Assembly: GCA_036259835.1 (NCBI GenBank)
Contig: DATABA010000057.1
Span: 1 to 6,160, forward strand
DNA length: 6,160 nucleotides
Origin: JALYGK01 sp036259835
GTDB lineage: Bacteria; Actinomycetota; UBA4738
Direction of reading: 5' to 3'
Part shown: positions 1 through 6,160 of the stretch, in pieces
Position numbering within the stretch: position 1 is the first letter of the stretch
How the letters are laid out: each line of letters starts with the position of its first letter
Made by a program: the position numbers and the translations under genes
Notes under the pieces: generated by a model
Database searches by the model: none
What the model was told of the DNA's origin: nothing
Seen by the model: only the letters and a program-made list of their open reading frames with translations

Positions 1-141
1 TTAACGCTGAGCGCCCCCCCAGGCCGTCGAGAACGACACACCTCCGACGACCCTCACCTTCACCGAACGATGCGCCGACCACCCGCGACCGCGCGCGCTC
101 GAAGAAGCCTATTGACACGCCAGCTCACACAGTCAACGGGA
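1..141 (+). repeat. Left copy of a 141-bp perfect terminal inverted repeat
   Basis: Positions 1-141 are the exact reverse complement of 6020-6160. Pairing breaks at the next base (C at 142 against C at 6019, where G would be needed). The repeat has no recognisable transposase fragment. A C7 run lies near the outer edge, and a perfect TTGACA hexamer at 112-117 points inward without a convincing -10 box. The exact 141-bp length at the window edge suggests an assembly-graph overlap rather than the full natural repeat. Confidence 0.95.
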
Positions 142-220
142 CACCGCCACAAGTCGTGCCCTGGCGGAGCATCGGCGTCCGCTGGAAGGTTCCCCCTGCG
201 GGATGCGCGTGCCTCGCGCC

Positions 221-257
221 CCGCTCGGCGTTCCCCTTGCCGGACCGCTCGGCGTTC
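221..257. repeat. 13-bp direct repeat
   Basis: CCGCTCGGCGTTC occurs at 221-233 and again at 245-257, exactly 24 bp apart. The bases between the copies are only partly similar, so this looks like the remnant of one small tandem duplication in non-coding DNA. Confidence 0.7.
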
Positions 258-359
258 GCTTCGGATCCAGAGACTCGTCCTCCTGTCCATCACCATCCAC
301 GCGTCGTAGCGAGCGAGCAGGAGGCCGGCGCCGTTGCCCGGTCTCTTGCGGTTTTTCCG

Positions 360-376
360 TGCTCCGTGGAGGAGCA
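360..376 (-). terminator. Possible weak terminator hairpin downstream of sugC
   Basis: On the minus strand, 17 nt after the sugC stop codon, TGCTCC (376-371) and GGAGCA (365-360) form a 6-bp stem around a 5-nt loop. An overlapping alternative stem, GGAGC/GCTCC, spans 371-383. No T-run follows on the minus strand; the next bases are CGGAAAAACCG. A canonical rho-independent terminator is therefore not supported, but a U-less actinobacterial-type terminator or a 3'-end stabilising hairpin is possible at the end of the operon. Confidence 0.3.
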
Positions 377-393
377 TCGCTCCCGTGACTCGG

Positions 394-1581
<1,188 letters not shown>

Positions 1582-1597
1582 GACGCCCTCCCTTCTG

Positions 1598-2431
1598 TCA
1601 GCCCTTGACCGCGCCTGACGTGAGCCCGGCGACGATGCGGCGCTGAAAGATCAGCACCATGATGATGATCGGGACCGTGACGACGACCGCTGCGGCGGCG
1701 ATGGAACCCGTCGGCTCCTGGAACTGCGAGCTCCCACTGAAGAAGGCCAACGCGGCGGGGACCGTCCGGGCACGGTCGGTCGACGTCAGCGTGATGGCGA
1801 ACAGGAAGTCGTTCCAGGCGAAGATGAACACGAGGATGGCCGACGTGAAGACCCCGGGCGCCGCGAGCGGGGCGATCACCTTGCGGAAGGCCTGGAACGG
1901 GGTGGCGCCATCCACCCTTGCCGCCTTGTCGAGATCCCATGGGATCTCCCGGAAGAACGCCGACAGTGTCCAGATGGCCAGCGGGAGCGTGAACGTCATG
2001 TACGGGATGATCAGCCCCGGCCACGTGTCGTAGAGGTGGAGCCCTCGCCACATGTTGAAGAGCGGCCCGATCACCGAGATCGGCGGGAACATGGCGATGG
2101 CCAACGCGCCGGACAGGAGGAGCGCTTTCCCCGGGAACTCGAGCCGGACGATGGCGTAGGCCGCGAACATCGCCAGGACCACGGCCAGCACGGTCGCGAT
2201 CAGGGCGATGCCGATCGAGTTCCGCAGGGACGAGGTGAAGAACGACGCTTCGAAGATCCCGCGGTAGTTCTCGAACGAGATCGCCCGGGGAAGGAAGTTG
2301 CCGTCGGTGAGGTCGCCCGGTTTCTTGAGCGAGAGCGAGACGATCCATAGAACCGGGATCAGCGCGTAGAGCACGACCACCACGGCGCCGAGCGCCCAGA
2401 GAACCTCCTTGGTGCGGTTCGTCTCGGTCAC
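1598..2431 (-). CDS. sugB: SugB-like carbohydrate ABC transporter permease (MalG family)
   Basis: This is an inner-membrane permease of a type I sugar importer, the second half of the heterodimeric channel. The 277-residue protein has six hydrophobic segments, at roughly 11-34, 72-96, 106-127, 138-160, 193-214 and 243-264. The cytoplasmic EAA-type coupling loop is at about 166-192 (DLDKAARVDGATPFQAFRKV and the following PLAAPG), with the conserved Gly175 that docks on the ATPase. The C-terminus GLTSGAVKG is typical of MalG-type permeases. The start is a GTG whose first bases overlap the sugA stop as GTGA, which suggests translational coupling. A GAGGTG ribosome binding site lies just upstream, inside the end of sugA. 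Length and position match mycobacterial SugB. The permease call is secure; trehalose specificity is inferred from the gene order and the neighbouring binding protein. Confidence 0.93.
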   Translation of the reverse strand: MTETNRTKEVLWALGAVVVVLYALIPVLWIVSLSLKKPGDLTDGNFLPRAISFENYRGIFEASFFTSSLRNSIGIALIATVLAVVLAMFAAYAIVRLEFPGKALLLSGALAIAMFPPISVIGPLFNMWRGLHLYDTWPGLIIPYMTFTLPLAIWTLSAFFREIPWDLDKAARVDGATPFQAFRKVIAPLAAPGVFTSAILVFIFAWNDFLFAITLTSTDRARTVPAALAFFSGSSQFQEPTGSIAAAAVVVTVPIIIMVLIFQRRIVAGLTSGAVKG

Positions 2432-3393
2432 CGCCCACCTCGCTGCTGGGACAGGTTGGCACCGAAGCCCTTCACGAACAGGAAGGCAATGACCAGCACG
2501 CAGGCGAAGATCAGCACCGACACGGCCGAGCCGATCCCGAGGTGAAGGCGGTTGACCAGCTGGTTGTACCCGAGGATCGAGACGGTCTCGGTGTTGTTGG
2601 CGCCCCGGGTCATGATGAAGACCGAGTCAAAGATCCGGAACGCGTCCAGGGTGCGGAACAGGAGCGCGACGAGGATGGCAGGCTTGATGAGCGGGAGCGT
2701 GATCTTCGTGAACCGCTGCCACGTCGTCGCCCCATCGACCCGCGCCGCCTGGTGGAGCTGATCGGGAACGAGTGTGAGCCCGGCGAGGAGGAGGAGGGCC
2801 ATGAACGGCGTCGTCTTCCAGACCTCGGTGAGGACGATGACGATCAGCGAGGGGACGCGCGCCGACAGCCACGCTTCCTCGCTGTTGAGGAGCTCGTTCA
2901 CGAAGCCGGTGGCCGGGTCGAAGGCGAACCGCCATGCCAGGGCGCCCACGACTGTGACGATCCCGTAGGGGATCAGGATCGAAGCCCTTACCGTCCGGCG
3001 GCCGAACACGGCGCGGTGCATCACCAGCGCGAGCAGCATGCCGAGCACGAGTTCGATCCCTACCGAGAACGCGGTGACGAGAAGAGTGGTGAAAAGGTCC
3101 TGCCACCACAACGAAGACGTCAACACGTCGGCGTAGTTGCGGAGCCCCACGAAGGCCCGGGCGTCGGGGAACCGGAGGTCGTACTTGAAGAGCGACAGCC
3201 AGATCGCGTACGCGATCGGGTAGGCGGTCACGAGCAGCATGACGGCGACGGCGGGTGCGCACAGCTTCCATGCCAGGTTGCGCTCGGCCCGGGCTCGGCC
3301 CGTGAACCGGGGCCGCCCCCCGACGATGGCAGGCGGTGCCTCAGGGGCAAGAGACTCGGGGGCGGCGGCGGTCCCCGGAACTTGCGTCGTCAC
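2428..3393 (-). CDS. sugA: SugA-like carbohydrate ABC transporter permease (MalF/UgpA family)
   Basis: This is the first permease subunit of the sugar importer and would pair with the SugB-like protein in the cytoplasmic membrane. The 321-residue protein begins with a Pro/Ala-rich cytoplasmic tail of about 40 residues. Six predicted helices follow, at roughly 45-68, 102-126, 136-156, 182-209, 238-262 and 286-308. The EAA-type coupling loop is at 212-236 (QLHQAARVDGATTWQRFTKI then TLPLIKP), with Gly221 in the conserved position. It starts with GTG at 3393, overlapping the stop of the binding-protein gene by four bases (GTGA), with a GAGGG ribosome binding site upstream. The N-terminal tail looks slightly long, and no better internal start is obvious. 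Size and order agree with the SugA position of LpqY-SugABC systems. The substrate is inferred, not read from this protein. Confidence 0.93.
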   Translation of the reverse strand: MTTQVPGTAAAPESLAPEAPPAIVGGRPRFTGRARAERNLAWKLCAPAVAVMLLVTAYPIAYAIWLSLFKYDLRFPDARAFVGLRNYADVLTSSLWWQDLFTTLLVTAFSVGIELVLGMLLALVMHRAVFGRRTVRASILIPYGIVTVVGALAWRFAFDPATGFVNELLNSEEAWLSARVPSLIVIVLTEVWKTTPFMALLLLAGLTLVPDQLHQAARVDGATTWQRFTKITLPLIKPAILVALLFRTLDAFRIFDSVFIMTRGANNTETVSILGYNQLVNRLHLGIGSAVSVLIFACVLVIAFLFVKGFGANLSQQRGGR

Positions 3394-4655
3394 AGCAGGC
3401 CCTCGGATCGCACGGCTTTGGACACCTTCGACTCGAGCTCCTCGGCGTCCCTCTGGGGCTCGATCGTTCTCAGGGGGTGGATGGTCGTGTAGATCGCCCG
3501 CGAAATGTCGTTATAGGCGGGGCTCACCGGACGAGGAGCAGCGTCGTCTATCGACTCACGAAGCAGGTCGGCGAAGGGGTACTCCGCCCGGACGGCGGGA
3601 TCGTCGTAGACGCGAGCCAGCGTCGGCGGCAATCCTCCACGGATGGCGTAATCGGCCTGACGCGGCGGTGCGACCAGGCAGCGGATCGCCTCGCGGGTCA
3701 GGTCCGGGTGCTTGCTGAAGGCGCCGACGCCGAGGTTCGCACCGCCGAGCGGCGGGCGGCTCCGTTCGCCGGCGGTGACCGCCGGATAGCGGGCCCATCC
3801 CATGTCTTCGAATATCTCGGGCGCATCCTCCCTCGCACTGGGATAGACGAAGGGCCAGTTGAGCATGAAGGCGGAGGAGCCCTCCTGGAAACGGAGCCGG
3901 CCAGGATCCTCGGTGTTGGTGGCGAGCGCGGGGTCAGCGACCCGTGACCGGGCGAAGCGGCGAAGGATCTCCAGGGCGCGCACCGTCGCGTCGCCGCCGA
4001 TCGAGACCTTCGCTTCTTGCCCCGCCCCTTGGATCACCGCCCCTCCGGCCGAGGCCAGCAGCGAGTTGAACCACACCGTGAGGCCTTCGTAGCGGGCGCC
4101 CTGCTCCTGTACGAGGTTCCGGCCGGCGGGCAGCCGTTCGGCGAATTCGATGAGCTGGTCCCAGGTGGCAGGGACCTGACCCGCCGGAACGAGGCTCTTG
4201 CGATACCACAGGAGCTGCGTGTTGCTGGTAAGCGGCGCGGCCCACAGTCTGTCCTTGTAGGTCGCAGTGGCGAGCGGACCCTGGAGCACCTCCTCGGAGA
4301 GCTGGCGGGCGGCGGCCGCGTCCCAGGGCTGGATCCAGCCCGCCTCCGCGAACTCCGCCGTCCAGATGACGTCCATATAGACGATGTCGATGTCACTGTC
4401 CTCGGCGGCAAGGCGCCGGACGAGCTGCTCCCGCTGGGCATCGGCCTGCGCCGGGAGCTCGGCGATCTCGATGCGGTAGCGCCCGGAGGCGCTCTCGCTG
4501 CACGATCTGGCGGCGGCCTCGAACGCACCGGAAGGCTCCCGGAAGACGTACCACCTGACGGTACGGGTACCCGTGTCACCACCACCACCACCGCCACACG
4601 CCGGCAAGAGGAGGGCGACCGCGAGTCCGAGAATCAGGAAGGACGATCGCCGCAT
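3390..4655 (-). CDS. lpqY: LpqY-like substrate-binding lipoprotein of a trehalose-type ABC importer
   Basis: This is the extracellular solute-binding protein that would capture the sugar and deliver it to the SugA/SugB channel, anchored by a lipid to the outer face of the membrane. From the chosen start it has 421 residues. A signal peptide with Arg2-Arg3 and a hydrophobic core (6-17) runs into the lipobox LPAC, with lipidated Cys20. A six-glycine spacer follows, then a full-length type I solute-binding fold. The segments WYVFREPSGAFEAAARSC, IVYMDVIWTAEFAEAGW (92-107) and FMLNWPFVYP (263-272) resemble what I recall of actinobacterial LpqY proteins, and the gene order supports that. I prefer ATG at 4655 because AAGGGA lies 6 nt upstream; an in-frame ATG at 4673 would add six residues but has no good ribosome binding site and overlaps the upstream gene. 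Proline at lipobox position -2 is unusual. The solute-binding role is secure. Trehalose is a good guess, but I have not mapped the ligand residues. Confidence 0.9.
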   Translation of the reverse strand: MRRSSFLILGLAVALLLPACGGGGGGDTGTRTVRWYVFREPSGAFEAAARSCSESASGRYRIEIAELPAQADAQREQLVRRLAAEDSDIDIVYMDVIWTAEFAEAGWIQPWDAAAARQLSEEVLQGPLATATYKDRLWAAPLTSNTQLLWYRKSLVPAGQVPATWDQLIEFAERLPAGRNLVQEQGARYEGLTVWFNSLLASAGGAVIQGAGQEAKVSIGGDATVRALEILRRFARSRVADPALATNTEDPGRLRFQEGSSAFMLNWPFVYPSAREDAPEIFEDMGWARYPAVTAGERSRPPLGGANLGVGAFSKHPDLTREAIRCLVAPPRQADYAIRGGLPPTLARVYDDPAVRAEYPFADLLRESIDDAAPRPVSPAYNDISRAIYTTIHPLRTIEPQRDAEELESKVSKAVRSEGLL

Positions 4656-4665
4656 CTGACTTCCC

Positions 4666-5634
4666 TTATCCATCCGACGGTGCCGCGTACCCTACCTCTC
4701 CCGCCTGCGCATCGCGGGGCTTCCCTCCCGTTACGCTCCGGACGCGCCGCAGGCGGTCGATCACCGAGTCATCCCAGCTCCAGGTCTGGAGGAGTCGCCA
4801 CCGCTCCCCAGCGAGCCGCATGTAACCCTCCGTCTCGGGCTCGTCCGGATCGAGGAGGCCGCTCTCTTTGAGCACCGCCACAACCGGCACGTACTCCTCG
4901 CGGTACCAGGCCTCCGCGACCGTCCGGCGATCGAGCAGCTCGCGCCTCGCCTGCATCGCTCGGAACCCCCAAGCCTCGACGTTCTCGGCCAGCACGCCAT
5001 AGCTCCACGGATCGCTCAGCCGGATGCGCTCCTCGCCCTCGGGTGGCAGGGGGACGCGCTCGCGGAACAGTCGTTGGCTGCCTTTCAGCGGGAGGTCGGA
5101 GATGCGGAGATCGTGGCCCATGCCCACCTGAGTCACGACCTCCACCACGTGCGCCTCCACGGTCGGAATGCCAAGGGCGCGGAGCACGGCGACTCGGTGG
5201 TGACCGTCCTTCACGAAGTGGGCCTCCCCGATGCGGATGACGTCGATCGGGTCGATCGGCTCGCCACGGCGCACTGCCTCCGCCAGGCGCTCGAACCGCT
5301 GCTTTGGCCGGTTGGTGGCGGGGAGGAAGGCGCGGTCAAAGTCCGCGGTCCGGTCGACACTGCCCACGACGGTGTCGATCGCGATCACCTGGAGGCCGAG
5401 GTCCCGCTGGGTGACGTACCCGAGGGCGGCGAGGGCCTCGTCGTACGGGAGGATGACGTCGACGTCGTGGGGGGCCCGGCGGAGCCGAGTCGCCAGCCGA
5501 GACAGCACCCTTCGGCGGCGCGCGCGATTCCAGTCGTCTCTCGCGTCAGCGGAGGGATAGCCGGTGTCGAACGGCATTTCTCCATTCTTCCCGGCTGGCG
5601 GTCGCTTACGTGTGGGGGGATTCGCCAGGGGCAT
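4666..5634 (-). CDS. ParB/sulfiredoxin-fold domain protein of unknown function
   Basis: The product has 322 residues. A basic, Arg-rich N-terminal segment (about 32-54) precedes a ParB/Srx-like domain at roughly 80-165 (LQVIAIDTVVGSVDR, then PIDVIRIGEAHFVKDGHHRV). The DGHHR motif at 143-147 corresponds to the nucleotide-binding signature of this fold. A largely helical C-terminal part (about 205-300), rich in Trp, Glu and Arg, has no domain I can name. There is no helix-turn-helix or dimerisation region like those of true ParB, so a plasmid-partition role is unlikely. It is cytosolic by appearance. It is the first gene of the operon and ends 10 nt before the binding-protein start, whose ribosome binding site overlaps its stop codon. 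Two starts are possible: ATG at 5634 (AAAGGA about 10 nt upstream, used here) and ATG at 5577 (residue 20, GGAG very close upstream). It could be a DNA-binding regulator or a small-molecule kinase like other members of the fold. Confidence 0.85.
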   Translation of the reverse strand: MPLANPPTRKRPPAGKNGEMPFDTGYPSADARDDWNRARRRRVLSRLATRLRRAPHDVDVILPYDEALAALGYVTQRDLGLQVIAIDTVVGSVDRTADFDRAFLPATNRPKQRFERLAEAVRRGEPIDPIDVIRIGEAHFVKDGHHRVAVLRALGIPTVEAHVVEVVTQVGMGHDLRISDLPLKGSQRLFRERVPLPPEGEERIRLSDPWSYGVLAENVEAWGFRAMQARRELLDRRTVAEAWYREEYVPVVAVLKESGLLDPDEPETEGYMRLAGERWRLLQTWSWDDSVIDRLRRVRSVTGGKPRDAQAGEVGYAAPSDG

Positions 5635-6019
5635 CGCGTGAGTGTCCTTTCCGTCACTCGCCGGCCTCGAGATGGTGACCAGGCCGGCGATGATCGACGC
5701 GACCTATACGATCCCGGTGACATCGGAACACCACGATCTCGACAGCCATCCCGAGGCCTCCGGCGAGTCTTCAATGCCTTGCGCAGCGGCACACCTGTCT
5801 GGCACGCCGGTTTACGACGTACCTGGCTCCGGACGACTTTGTTGGAGGCGTCCCAGTTTCGCGGCAAGCACTGAAATGCGCCGCTGACGTCGCTCGCCCG
5901 GATCCCGAGACCTGATCATGGCGACCACCGGCGACTTCAGCCGGCCATGACACGACAGACGAGATCTGGCACAACGGCCGATTATGGCGTGGTCACCCCG
6001 TTCGCCTGGCGCAAAGCGC
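5635..6019. other. Upstream intergenic region of the operon
   Basis: No gene is supported in this stretch. The small frames on either strand lack ribosome binding sites, family resemblance and coding-like composition. As the only gap before the first gene, it should hold the operon promoter and any operator, but I see no convincing -35/-10 pair. The best -10-like hexamer is CATAAT at 5986-5981 on the minus strand, and it has no -35 at 16-19 nt. Two inverted repeats are present: 5658-5690 and 5916-5950. Confidence 0.55.
5658..5690 (-). promoter_or_regulatory. 10-bp inverted repeat in the operon leader
   Basis: TCGCCGGCCT (5658-5667) and AGGCCGGCGA (5681-5690) are perfectly complementary arms separated by 13 nt. 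The element ends 23 nt upstream of the start codon at 5634, just outside the AAAGGA ribosome binding site. It could be a leader hairpin that affects translation of the first gene, or an operator read as DNA. No T-run follows on either strand, so a terminator is unlikely. In GC-rich DNA a 10-bp perfect stem can also arise by chance. Confidence 0.35.
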
Positions 6020-6160
6020 TCCCGTTGACTGTGTGAGCTGGCGTGTCAATAGGCTTCTTCGAGCGCGCGCGGTCGCGGGTGGTCGGCGCATCGTTCGGTG
6101 AAGGTGAGGGTCGTCGGAGGTGTGTCGTTCTCGACGGCCTGGGGGGGCGCTCAGCGTTAA
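6020..6160 (-). repeat. Right copy of a 141-bp perfect terminal inverted repeat
   Basis: This is the reverse complement of positions 1-141 with no mismatch. It sits upstream of the operon, so its inward TTGACA (6049-6044 on the minus strand) points towards the ParB-like gene. No -10 hexamer is present at the right spacing, so I do not call a promoter. Two short frames read outward to the window edge, but neither gives a recognisable protein. Confidence 0.95.

Larger units (their letters stand above)
142..393. other. Non-coding stretch between sugC and the left repeat
   Basis: I find no credible gene here. The open frames crossing it are GC-rich frames without family resemblance or a ribosome binding site, and several are antisense or out-of-frame extensions over sugC. 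It holds the possible terminator hairpin next to sugC and a short direct repeat at 221-257. A 6-bp inverted pair (CCGCCA 144-149, TGGCGG 162-167) lies beside the terminal repeat. Confidence 0.6.

Noticed and set aside
112..140. Promoter from the perfect TTGACA within the terminal repeat
   Set aside because: At 16-18 nt spacing the sequence is GC-rich (AACGGG), with no -10 similarity.
2542..3492. Long plus-strand open frame of 316 codons rich in Glu, Arg and Asp
   Set aside because: It is a mirror frame of the permease gene, which has clear membrane helices and an EAA loop. The charged, low-complexity composition is typical of a GC-rich antisense frame.
4666..5634. Calling the first gene a chromosome or plasmid partition protein ParB
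   Set aside because: Only the N-terminal fold is shared. No helix-turn-helix or dimerisation domain, ParA partner or parS-like site cluster is visible.
5642..5887. Plus-strand 81-codon frame diverging from the operon
   Set aside because: It starts at a GTG without a ribosome binding site, and the translation shows no domain. It may be chance.
5771..5974. Minus-strand 67-codon frame in the upstream region, with a TTG start
   Set aside because: There is no ribosome binding site and no resemblance to a known protein. Its composition differs from the real genes of the window.
5981..6009. Promoter from CATAAT on the minus strand
   Set aside because: The -10-like box is good, but no -35-like hexamer occurs 16-19 nt upstream and there is no extended -10 TG.

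Overview
The window is GC-rich with strongly G/C-biased third codon positions. It uses ATG, GTG and TTG starts, and its protein repertoire fits an actinobacterium, probably an uncultured one assembled from a metagenome. All five credible genes lie on the minus strand and read from high to low coordinates as one compact operon.

The operon starts with a ParB/sulfiredoxin-fold protein of unknown function (5634-4666). A complete type I sugar importer follows: a lipoprotein substrate-binding protein (4655-3390), two six-helix permeases (3393-2428 and 2431-1598) and an MsmK/UgpC/SugC-type ATPase (1581-394). Gene order, protein lengths and motifs match the actinobacterial trehalose importer LpqY-SugA-SugB-SugC. 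The junctions are very tight: a 10-nt gap, two 4-nt GTGA overlaps, and a 16-nt gap before a TTG start with a strong ribosome binding site. This points to one transcript with coupled translation. LpqY would catch the disaccharide outside the membrane, SugA/SugB would form the channel and SugC would hydrolyse ATP. The ParB-like leader protein is the one component whose job is not explained.

Non-coding stretches lie at both ends. Positions 1-393 hold the 3' end of the transcript, with a weak hairpin just after sugC. Positions 5635-6160 hold the upstream region, with two inverted repeats that might be regulatory. I see no tRNA, rRNA, CRISPR array or transposase.

The most striking structural feature is a perfect inverted repeat of exactly 141 bp formed by the two extreme ends (1-141 and 6020-6160). 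Its exact length and its position at both window edges suggest that the window is a whole contig ending at a shared assembly-graph node of k=141. If so, the operon is either bracketed in the genome by inverted copies of a longer repeat or closed by a fold-back assembly chimera. It should not be read as a transposon without further evidence.
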